Positions 56,381 to 64,000 of a stretch of 64,000 nucleotides of DNA are shown here, piece after piece. Source of the DNA: Emiliania huxleyi CCMP1516 (taxonomy: Eukaryota > Haptophyta > Isochrysidales > Noelaerhabdaceae); assembly GCF_000372725.1 (NCBI RefSeq), contig NW_005202113.1, positions 291,520 to 355,519 on the forward strand, read 5' to 3'. The notes below the pieces were generated by a model. The model searched no databases, was not told where the DNA came from, and saw only the letters and a program-made list of their open reading frames with translations. Each line of letters opens with the position of its first letter. Positions within the stretch are counted from its first letter, which is position 1. Made by a program: the position numbers and the translations under genes.

Positions 56381-56656
56381 CTCTGTTTTCCCTGGAAATT
56401 TCCGGAAACGCAAAGTGCTGGGAACCTCTGTTTTCCTTTTTGTTTGCCGGAAAACCTGCGACAGCCCAAAACATGCGAGGCTAGAGCAGGCTTGCTCCAC
56501 CTCTATCTAGCAATCTCGCCGGCCGGCGAGGCACGGACGAGACCGTGTGTGGGGTCTAGTGAGGTGTCTATGGACGCCCTCCTCACAGGCTAGCTGCCTA
56601 CTGCTAAAGCGAAGTTTCGCGTAATCGGCCGACATCAACGTGGCGCGTAAGGTCAC

Positions 56657-57832
56657 ATGCTCGCCTACCTCTTCGCCACTGCGTGCCTCTGGCTGCCCAG
56701 GCATTCGCGTCCGCTCACTCGGCGGCGGTCGCTCGCGCCACTCGTTGCACTCGAGCGCGAAGCGGAGACGCCTACCGCCTCCATCGCCGCTGAGATTGAT
56801 GCCGCGTGCGAGGCCAGCATGCGGGACGACGGCGGCGACAGCCAGTCTCCGGCGGCTTTCTTCCGTCAGCTGGTCGCCACCGAAGAGGAGCTGCGCGACA
56901 TCGAGTCGGAGCGTGCCGCCGCCGACGACGACACCGCCGCGAGGCAGGCGGCGCTCGCTCAGACATATAGCTCTCTCGAGCTCAACGCCTTCGGCTCGGT
57001 CACCGAGTCGCCCATCCCAGGGCGCACCGTGACCGTCGCCGACCAACTGCGGCTCACCGGCCTCCCAACCAAGGCCTTTGCTCCTCGCGGCACTGGGTTT
57101 GGCACGCTCTTCGCGGGAGCCGCCACGGCACTTGGGCTTGTGCTCTGGACAAGCCCCGGCGTCGAGGAGCTGCGGCTGGTCGGCCTCGGCGCGGGCGCGC
57201 TGCTGCTGCTCGACTCGGCGTCGGGCGGCGTCGGCGTCGAGCTTGCCACGCGCGCGCTCTCGCCAGGGTACCGGCGCAAGATCGTCGAGCACGAGGCGGG
57301 CCACTTCCTGACCGCCTACCTGCTCGGCTGCCCGGTCGAGGCCTGCCTACTCGACCCGTTGCGCGCCGCCACCGACCCGCGCTTCCAGGGCGCCGCCGGC
57401 ACCGTCTTCTTCGACCCGCTCCTCGCGGACGCGATGCGGGCGGGCAGCGTGCCTCGCTCCTCCGTCGACCGATACTCGGTGGTGGTGATGGCGGGCATTG
57501 CTGCCGAGGCGGAGCTGCACGGGCAGGCCGAGGGAGGGAGGGCAGACGAGCAGGCCCTCGTGCGGCTCCTCACCTCTCTCGACGGAGGCCGCAGCTGGGA
57601 CTACGCCAAGATCACGAACCAGGCGCGCTGGGCGGCCTCCTCGGCGGCGCTGCTCGTCCGCGCCCACCGCCCGGCCTTCGACGCGCTGGTCGAGGCGCTC
57701 GCCGCCGGCCGCTCCGTGGGGACGTGCGTGATGGCCATTGAGGAGGCGCTGCGCGGTGGCGGCGGCGAGGCACAACTTGGGGGCAGCGGGGCGGGCTGGA
57801 ACCGGGCCAACGTCTCCAAAGAGTGGACATGA
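56657..57832 (+). CDS. M41-type (FtsH-like) zinc peptidase without AAA domain, probably plastid
   Basis: A 391-residue single-exon frame. The N-terminal 30 residues are hydrophobic then Arg-rich (MLAYLFATACLWLPRHSRPL), suiting a plastid-targeting leader. A Glu/Ala helix follows, then a hydrophobic segment (GTLFAGAATALGLVLW) and a second (LRLVGLGAGALLLLD). The catalytic part has KIVEHEAGHFLTAYLLG with the HExxH zinc motif, then SVDRYSVVVMAGIAAEAELHG, EGGRADEQALVRLL and ITNQARWAASSAALL. This matches plant and algal thylakoid proteins that resemble the FtsH protease domain but lack the ATPase. The zinc motif is intact, so it may be an active peptidase. Partners unknown. Confidence 0.82.
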   Translation: MLAYLFATACLWLPRHSRPLTRRRSLAPLVALEREAETPTASIAAEIDAACEASMRDDGGDSQSPAAFFRQLVATEEELRDIESERAAADDDTAARQAALAQTYSSLELNAFGSVTESPIPGRTVTVADQLRLTGLPTKAFAPRGTGFGTLFAGAATALGLVLWTSPGVEELRLVGLGAGALLLLDSASGGVGVELATRALSPGYRRKIVEHEAGHFLTAYLLGCPVEACLLDPLRAATDPRFQGAAGTVFFDPLLADAMRAGSVPRSSVDRYSVVVMAGIAAEAELHGQAEGGRADEQALVRLLTSLDGGRSWDYAKITNQARWAASSAALLVRAHRPAFDALVEALAAGRSVGTCVMAIEEALRGGGGEAQLGGSGAGWNRANVSKEWT

Positions 57833-57963
57833 CTTCACGACACATGAGAAAGAGAGACGCGCCGGCGGCGCGCAGCGACGATTATATTTGGATCTTATAA
57901 AGCCGTAAGGGTCCGCCCGTGTTCACATGTAGGGTACATCATGTACCCCAATATCAAAACAAA

Positions 57964-58680
57964 TCAACCTCCACACTTGCCCATGCAGTTTAGCCATGCC
58001 CACACCCACAACCCGTGCATGAAGGCGCCTGCCCAAACGGTCCGCGTGGCGATTGCGGCGTCGGTGCACGCGACGCCGAGCACCGCCGCCATCGCGAGGA
58101 AGCGCGGGTCGACGAAGATGTAGCGCGGCGCAAAGTGCAATGCGTCGAGGTGGTAGGCCAGGAAGCCAGCCAGCGCGAGGAGGTGCTGCGAACTCCAGCC
58201 TGCTGGCGCCTCGTCTGGCAAAACCATGAAGCGCCAGAAGCACTCCTCGACAAGCCCTGGAAATATCAGCGGCACCGGGAGAGAGAGCAGCGCCTGAAGC
58301 GATGTGAGCTCCCCCACCGAAGGAGGACGGCAGAGGAAGCCCGAGCGGAGACCGATGATTAGGAGCGCGGCAGAGCCGGTGCAGAAGACGGCGAGTAGCC
58401 GCGCTGACGCGTTCTTGGTCGCAACAGGCGGCGGAGCGTCTGATCCAACCACCTGAGCCCCAATCTCGTCCGCCCACGTCCTGCCTGTCAGCCCGAGGCG
58501 CAGCCTGCGGCAGTAGGTGGCGGGCACGTCGAGAGGAGACAGCCCCTGCTTCCAGCACAGGGTGACGACCACCAGCAGCTCGATGCAGGTCCACACAGCG
58601 GCCGACTGGCCGGACGATGGCGCCTCGCAGGTAGGATGATCGAAGCAGCCGCAGCATGATTGAGAGGGAGCGGTGTCCAT
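57964..58680 (-). CDS. CPBP (CAAX/Abi-type) intramembrane metalloprotease
   Basis: CPBP proteases cleave within membranes; in eukaryotes they include Rce1 and several plastid proteins. The 238-residue single-exon frame starts MDTAPSQSCCGCFDH. Motif 1 is GLVEECFWRFMVL (the EExxxR form), motif 2 FLAYHLDALHF supplies the His, and motif 3 WAGAFMHGLWVWAWLN is the HxxxN/B-type end. About five hydrophobic segments surround them (AAVWTCIELLVVVTLCW; LLAVFCTGSAALLIIGL; LLSLPVPLIFPGL). The protein is close to plant CPBP length. It is convergent with the M41-like gene. Confidence 0.82.
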   Translation of the reverse strand: MDTAPSQSCCGCFDHPTCEAPSSGQSAAVWTCIELLVVVTLCWKQGLSPLDVPATYCRRLRLGLTGRTWADEIGAQVVGSDAPPPVATKNASARLLAVFCTGSAALLIIGLRSGFLCRPPSVGELTSLQALLSLPVPLIFPGLVEECFWRFMVLPDEAPAGWSSQHLLALAGFLAYHLDALHFAPRYIFVDPRFLAMAAVLGVACTDAAIATRTVWAGAFMHGLWVWAWLNCMGKCGG

Positions 58681-60245
58681 GCGGCTGTGTCAGTGTCACT
58701 CACGTCCAGTGCACACGTACTCGTCGAAAGGCCCGCCACCTTGTGTTCGCCCCCCGGCCTCGACCGCCGCGGACTGACCAGGCCCGATCGCGTGTTTCTT
58801 TCTTTTTAGGCGGAACGCTAGTTGAATCTATTGCAAGCGTTTGGCGCAGGGTAGGATTATTACAGTGGCCAGGGGCGGGGCTTGCATTTTTGCCGTCGCC
58901 AGTCGCCCTACTCTTAGAGAGAGAAATGAGCAAGAGTGCCTTAGTCCCCCGGCCAAGCAAAAGGATGTCGCAAACCGGAAGCTCCGACGGAGTTCCTTCT
59001 ATTACGCGTACCATGCTACGACCGCGTACGGAGCCGAGGCGGTTGGCGCCAGGCGCGTCCGTGCCCCACCCTCGACGCCCGCGCGCCCGCCCGCGCGTCC
59101 GCCTCCCTCCGGCCCCGGCCCGCCCCTCTCGCTCCTGCGGTCTCCCGCACCACACCGCCAGCGCGCAAGGATCGTCTGAGGGATGGTCCGCACCTCCCTC
59201 AAATGGCGCCTTGCCGTAACAATGGCAATATGGTGTGCGTGCGCACGACCACGGACAAGATCGTTCGTGCCCGCTCGCGCCCGCCCGCCTTCCGGCCCGC
59301 CCTGCGACGCCCACTTCCCAAACAGCTTCCCGTTCGTTACCGTCACCGACTGCCTGTGTTGCAGGTCGATCAGGACATCCCCACCCCGTTCCCCGGAACG
59401 GCCGGACGTTAAGGAGGAGAGTACAGCCTAGCCGACGAGCTCGTCGCGCGCGTGTGCGCACACTAGGCAGCGACCGCTGGTGCGTGCCCCACCCTATGCG
59501 CGCCGCATGCGCCCCGCCCCGCCCTGACCCTACCCACCGTCAACGACGTGACACTGCTGCGAACCCGGGGATTTGAACCCGGCGATTCCACAGTTGAAGG
59601 TCTACCACCGCGCGGTGCCCTGCCCCGCCCCGCCCCGCCTGCCCTGCCCGGTCCTGCCCGGCACATCCGCTCACTTCACCTTGCCTCGCACTCAACAGGC
59701 CTGTGAAGCCAGCAGCTCTGCCAGCGCGTTCGCTCCTTGCTGCTGCCGCAGAGCGGAGGCGCGTACGTCGCCTCGCTACTCTCGCGGCGAAGCAGCTGCC
59801 GCCGCCGAGACGCGAAGCGGCGTCTGCTGAGGAGAGAGAGCCAGCGCGGCGGTCGCCGACGCCGCCTTCGAGCTGTGTGCCACCTCTCGCCGGCAGGACA
59901 GCTCTGCGCGGCAGCGGACATCAGCAGCAGCCGCCACACCGCCACCCGCCGAGCACGCCGTCGCTGCCGTGGCACCGAGGGCCGGAGCCCGACTCTCGTA
60001 CAGTCGAGCGGCTCCAAGGCCAAGCGCTGACACACACAGGGCATTCCGCGCAAGGAGAGCGCGCCTCGAGGGCAGCAACTGCGCGTGCGTGCCGCGCGGT
60101 CCTTTGTGGCGCGAATGTACTGTGCATCGGTAGACCTCGTGCGCGCGTGTACGTCTTGTCGTCGCGGATGTCACAGAGTGTGTATTGCTACAGTACTCTA
60201 CGTCGAGTAGTAATGAAGACTCTACACACACGCGCGCACACGCGC
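58681..60245. other. Long intergenic region
   Basis: GC-rich and repetitive (ccgcccgc runs near 59080-59120; cctgccccgcc near 59620-59660). A tRNA-like T-arm is visible at about 59560-59580 but I could not fold a cloverleaf. No gene supported. Confidence 0.4.
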
Positions 60246-63200
60246 TCAAAACTCCAACGCGACGGTAAACCAGTGGTTGTCCTGGCCGACGCTGCTCGAC
60301 ATGCCGGTGTTCACGATGTAGACCGACGGGCTGGCTCCGGCGCCTCCACCGCGGCGTTCCAACACGCCTGCGAGGAGGCCATCTAGCGAGACGACGGCCA
60401 CGTCCCTCTCCACGCGGCACTTAAGGGCCCCCATCGCATCGCGCACATCCCCGCTCCCGCCGGCCTCGGATAACGCAAACCGAGCGAAATAACGCTTCCC
60501 GACGAGCTGGATCACCTGCTCGGTCTCGATCACGGTCGACGATCCCAGCGATCCCAGCCCGAGGGCGCGCCGCGCTGCGGCGATATGGTCGCGGTGGATG
60601 CACTCGTCCAGATTGATGGTGAACCACTGACCGACCGCAGCAAGCAGCAAGTTTACCGCAGCACACGCCACGATGCCGCACGAGTCGCCAACCTGCCAGC
60701 CGCGGCTGCCCAAGCTTTCCAACTCGGCGCGATCCGTCTGCGAGACGATCCAGCCGAGGCGCTCGAGCCAGCGTTGCAGCTCCTGCCGTATCCCCGCCGA
60801 GCCAGGCCAGTAGTCGACGATGCGGGCGCGGAGACGCCGCACGCCGACGGCAGCAGAAGAGGCGGCAGCGGCACCCGTCGGCGGCGGCCACGGCGCACCC
60901 GCCTTCGTGAGGAGCTCGAGGCGCTGCGCGACCAGGACAGACAAGACCTCGCGCCGCGGTCGGCTCCGCCTTGGCCACCCATCGCCCTCGCCCTCGGCCT
61001 GGCGCTTGGGCGTGGGAGGCAGACGCTGCCGGGCAGCGTTCGCCGCCTCGCCGCGCTGCCGCCGCTGCTCGTCGGCGGCACGCGAGGCACGCGAGGGTGA
61101 GCCGACGGGGACACCGCCCTTGCCGCCCTTGCCGCCCTTGCCGCCCTTGCCGCCCTTGCCGCCCTTGCCGCCCTTGCCGCCGCCTCCGCCGGCTCCCTCG
61201 CCCGCTCCCTCGACGCCGCGGCCGCGTCCCCGGCCGCGGCCGCGGCCGCGTTCGCCCCTGCCCCCGCCCCTGCCACCGCCACCTCGCCCGGCGCCGCCCT
61301 CTGCGCCGCCACAGCCCTCGCCCGCGCCACCCTTGCCGCCGCGGCCCTCGCCACCCGTGCCACCGCGGCCGCGGCCCTTGCCGCCGCCCCGCCCGCCGCC
61401 GCCGCCCCGCCCACCGCGGCCGCCGCCTTGCGCCCGCCGCGCCTCGGCAGCCTTGCGCCGCCGCGCCGCCTTCCTGGCCGTCTCCTCTCGCTTCTGCGCA
61501 GCCGCGACCAGTTCCCTCGCCTTGTCGGCGTCCCAAAAGCCGTTTTCATCGTAGCCCTCGTCCCACACGCCGAGCTGCCACGCGTGCACGAGGTCCTTGA
61601 GGAACCCGAGCTTCTTGTCCGAGGAGCCGGTCAGCGCGCGGAGGCCAGCAAACGATGTCGTCCGCGAGACGCCCACGTAGAAGGAGGTGAGCTGCATCGA
61701 CTTCATCTCGCCAGTCAGGTTGAGGATCAGCTTGGGCAGCGTCTTGCCCTGCAGCTTGAAGTCGGTCACGGCTAGCGCCATCATGACGGCGAGCGGCTTA
61801 ACGACCACCTTTGCGGGGAGGTTGTAGTGCGCCGAGTAGGACGAGCCGAGGTCCACCTCCTCGTCGTCCTTCGACGTGAAGCCGACCGGCACCACGTACA
61901 GCGGCTCGGGCTCGATGCTGTAGTAGCCACGCCCGGAGGCGCCGTCGCGGTGCTCCTTGCCCGGCCGAGGGCCCGTCGGCGTCGGCGCCGCCTCGAAGCC
62001 GTCGTCGACGAGGCCGGGCACGAGCGTCTCGTCGTCCGAGAGGCGGCAGTCGCGGCCGCGCACGGCGACATTCACCGAGAGCGGCGGCGCGTCCAGCGTG
62101 ACCTCGGCGTAGCCGCCCTGCGTGAGCGCCGCCTCGAGCTGGGGAGGCACTTGCCCCGACTCAAAGGAGAGCGAGTGGTAGAACGCCTCCGTCCCGTTGG
62201 CGATGCCCTTGCCGGGGTTGATGTTGTCGGTGATCATGCACGGGGCGCCAGCGACAAAGTACTCCCAGAGGCCCGGCTCGTGGGAGCGCGCCGAGGCGAG
62301 GTGCGCCGCGTCGATGGTCTCGGCCTGCTTGCCGCGCAGCGTGGTGGGCCACCGCACGAACAGGGAGCCGGTCGCGCGGGCGAGCGCCCTGCCCCTCAGG
62401 TCGTTGAAGAAGTCGCGCTTGTACTTTGTCAGCACCATCAGCGGCGCCGCCAGCCACGAGGGGTCCTCCTGCACATCGGCGGGGCTGATGTCGCGGAGGT
62501 CGTCCACGAGCCGGCTCGGGACCGGCTGCTCCACAGTCGTGCGGCGCATCTGGCCCAGGTCCGCCGCAAAGCGCTGGTCGCCAGCCGCGCGCATCGAGCG
62601 CTCGAGGCGCAGCCGCTGGAAGAGGCGGAAGAGGTCGACGCCGTCCTCCACGTCAACCTCGTCGCCGTTGCGGGCGGGGAGAGCGGGCCTGGCCATGCCC
62701 CCGACGTCGCGATCGACGAGGTCCTTGTACATGGCGGTCGCCCTGCACGGCGATAGCTGCCACATGTCGGCGCCCATGAGCACGGGCAGGCCGCCAAAGG
62801 GCTCGGTCTTGCACGCGTCGTCCAGGCAGCCGAAGAGAAGCCTCAGCCGCTTGTCGACGATCTTGAAGAAGCCCTCGCCGAGGAAGGAGCCCTCCTCGAT
62901 GAAGAGGAGGCCAATCTCGTCGGGGTCGCCGATGAGCCCCTCGAGCTTCTGCCGGGCAGAATTGGGGTCGATGGCCGTGCCGCCGCCCTTCCGCTTGGCG
63001 TTGAGCCCGCAGAGCGAGTGCAGCGTGACGCCGCGGTGCGGCGCCACCGACACGCCCGTGTACCCCGTCTTGAGGATCCGCCCGAGATGGAAGCGCGCCA
63101 TCAGCGCCTCGAGCGCCTCCACCACGGCCGACTTGCCGGTGCCGCCCTGCCCCTGCAGCAGAATGTAGAACGAGAGATTGGCTGCGCGGACCAGCTGCCT

Positions 63201-64000
63201 CGCCTCGGCGCGGCTGCGGCCAGAGTCGAGATGCTGCCTCCGCAGCCGCAGAGTCGACAGGATCGTGTGCAGCGCCGACCGCTGCTCGGGGTTGAGCGGC
63301 CGCATCGGCGGCGGCTGCGGCGCGCCGGGCTGGGGCGGATCGTAGAGAGCCTTCCACCCCGCCTTCTCCCGGTCAAAGTCGCCCCACGCCAGTTCGTCCA
63401 GCTCCGGCGGCGGCCACACAGGCGCGTCGCCGCCGCCACCGCCGCCACCGCCGCCGCCGCCGCCACCGCCGCCCCACCCCGCTGCCTGGCCCGGGCCGTC
63501 TGGCTCAGCGCCCCCCCCCGCCCCTGCATCCGCCGCTGGCTCCCGCTGCTTGAGGCGCTCCCGCAGCGCCTCGATGGGTCTCGTGGGCGCGGGGACGTGC
63601 AGCGCCCCCCCGCGGCGCAGCCACGTCGACCGGTGGAGCTGCGGCGGCACCGCCGCCGCAGCGCCGGGCGCGGCGTCGCCAATGGGGCACAGCCGGCTCA
63701 TGGCAGCTCCGAGGAGCTTGGCCGCGCCCTCCCGCTTCGACGCCGCCGCCAACCGCTTGTCGCGCTCGTCGGCGCGCAGGCCAGCCGCCGCCACGCGAGA
63801 CGACGTCTCCCGGATCGCCGCTGCAGTCTCGGCGTCAACCTGGCCGTTTGCTGCCGCCGTCAGATCGTCGGCGGCCGCGGCCGCATCGGCGCCGCGCATC
63901 TCCCTCCAGATCTGGCCGCTGCGGTTGCGAAACTTTTGCGCCATCGCTCCGAGCTGCGAGTCGACACGGAGCGAGTTCATGACCGTGTCGATGAGGAAGA
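60246..64000 (-). CDS. Pif1-type helicase with C-terminal papain-like peptidase domain, 5' end outside the window
   Basis: Open from 60246 to the window edge; the ATG at 63980 is internal or a late start because the frame (FLIDTV) continues. About 1,244 residues from that Met. Helicase: LNPEQRSALHTILSTL, P-loop LLQGQGGTGKSAVVEAL (about 277-285), a Walker B-like LLFIEEGSFLGEG (E-E for D-E), PVLMGADMWQLSPC, and the C-terminal VMMALAVTDFKLQGKTLPK with FYVGVSRTTSF. A Gly-rich linker with seven GGK units follows (about 847-965). The last 190 residues contain GDSCGIVACAAVN and end NTGMSSSVGQDNHWFTVALE, with Cys before His as in papain/Josephin folds. The same domain ends the helicase at 46965-48820. 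A role in a mobile element is inferred. Confidence 0.8.
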   Translation of the reverse strand, partial: FLIDTVMNSLRVDSQLGAMAQKFRNRSGQIWREMRGADAAAAADDLTAAANGQVDAETAAAIRETSSRVAAAGLRADERDKRLAAASKREGAAKLLGAAMSRLCPIGDAAPGAAAAVPPQLHRSTWLRRGGALHVPAPTRPIEALRERLKQREPAADAGAGGGAEPDGPGQAAGWGGGGGGGGGGGGGGGDAPVWPPPELDELAWGDFDREKAGWKALYDPPQPGAPQPPPMRPLNPEQRSALHTILSTLRLRRQHLDSGRSRAEARQLVRAANLSFYILLQGQGGTGKSAVVEALEALMARFHLGRILKTGYTGVSVAPHRGVTLHSLCGLNAKRKGGGTAIDPNSARQKLEGLIGDPDEIGLLFIEEGSFLGEGFFKIVDKRLRLLFGCLDDACKTEPFGGLPVLMGADMWQLSPCRATAMYKDLVDRDVGGMARPALPARNGDEVDVEDGVDLFRLFQRLRLERSMRAAGDQRFAADLGQMRRTTVEQPVPSRLVDDLRDISPADVQEDPSWLAAPLMVLTKYKRDFFNDLRGRALARATGSLFVRWPTTLRGKQAETIDAAHLASARSHEPGLWEYFVAGAPCMITDNINPGKGIANGTEAFYHSLSFESGQVPPQLEAALTQGGYAEVTLDAPPLSVNVAVRGRDCRLSDDETLVPGLVDDGFEAAPTPTGPRPGKEHRDGASGRGYYSIEPEPLYVVPVGFTSKDDEEVDLGSSYSAHYNLPAKVVVKPLAVMMALAVTDFKLQGKTLPKLILNLTGEMKSMQLTSFYVGVSRTTSFAGLRALTGSSDKKLGFLKDLVHAWQLGVWDEGYDENGFWDADKARELVAAAQKREETARKAARRRKAAEARRAQGGGRGGRGGGGGRGGGKGRGRGGTGGEGRGGKGGAGEGCGGAEGGAGRGGGGRGGGRGERGRGRGRGRGRGVEGAGEGAGGGGGKGGKGGKGGKGGKGGKGGKGGVPVGSPSRASRAADEQRRQRGEAANAARQRLPPTPKRQAEGEGDGWPRRSRPRREVLSVLVAQRLELLTKAGAPWPPPTGAAAASSAAVGVRRLRARIVDYWPGSAGIRQELQRWLERLGWIVSQTDRAELESLGSRGWQVGDSCGIVACAAVNLLLAAVGQWFTINLDECIHRDHIAAARRALGLGSLGSSTVIETEQVIQLVGKRYFARFALSEAGGSGDVRDAMGALKCRVERDVAVVSLDGLLAGVLERRGGGAGASPSVYIVNTGMSSSVGQDNHWFTVALEF
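61085..61180. repeat. cttgccgcc tandem repeat coding (GGK)n
   Basis: Seven in-frame 9-bp units inside the helicase linker. Confidence 0.95.

Noticed and set aside
59548-59612. tRNA-like T-arm on the minus strand (gggttcaaatcccc), including a TCA triplet that might suggest tRNA-Sec
   Set aside because: No matching 5' acceptor strand and no pairing anticodon stem could be found; the T-stem has a mismatch or an 8-nt loop. At best a pseudo-tRNA or SINE piece.
59703-60420. Long opposing frames between 59.7 and 60.4 kb
   Set aside because: Arg/Ala-rich, overlapping on both strands, no family similarity.

Overview
This is a GC-rich nuclear sequence from a eukaryotic microalga, most likely a haptophyte of the Emiliania/Gephyrocapsa type. 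Four things point there: short introns of about 62 to 238 nt (most under 125) that interrupt several genes, GC-AG splice sites in about half of the introns I could place, a selenoprotein gene with a eukaryotic-type SECIS element, and plastid-type protein families. A pelagophyte or another Se-using alga cannot be excluded from sequence alone. The 100 N at 48821-48920 mark an assembly gap.

Layout. 1-276 is the 5' part of a thioredoxin gene (minus). 510-1678 is a 1.17 kb palindromic element. 2081-6756 holds a histidine phosphatase, a type I protein arginine methyltransferase and a Cwc2/RBM22-like splicing factor. 7115-13790 is an apparently intact Mutator-like transposon with a three-exon transposase gene and terminal inverted repeats built of 30/31-bp tandem units; it sits 57 bp upstream of the start of a secreted-protein gene (13856-15668). 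17121-19687 carries a DUF4336-like protein and a CRAL-TRIO protein. 20516-21878 carries two small non-autonomous elements. 22621-31123 holds a hypothetical protein, a protein kinase, a GH5-like glucanase and two glycosyltransferases. 32740-35868 is selenoprotein O in nine exons, followed by its SECIS. 36658-40635 has an ABCG half-transporter and a beta-keto acid cleavage enzyme. 42851-49241 is bounded by inverted repeats of about 320 bp and holds a SET-like protein, two unknown proteins and a Pif1-type helicase fused to a papain-like peptidase domain. 50611-58680 carries ordinary cellular genes: a membrane protein, a sulfotransferase, a Gpc1-like acyltransferase, a coiled-coil protein, a plastid M41-like peptidase and a CPBP protease. 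60246-64000 is a second Pif1-type helicase with the same kind of peptidase-like C-terminus, running off the right edge.

The most interesting points are three. First, SelO reads through an in-frame TGA (Sec) to a U-S-S tail, and a convincing type II SECIS lies about 85 nt downstream. Second, there are two diverged copies of a helicase/Cys-His peptidase fusion, one of them inside an inverted-repeat-bounded element that also carries a SET-like gene; this is the best candidate for an undescribed mobile system. Third, the transposon is complete enough that both its introns can be placed. The cellular genes do not form an obvious pathway. They look like an ordinary eukaryotic gene neighbourhood with scattered repeats.
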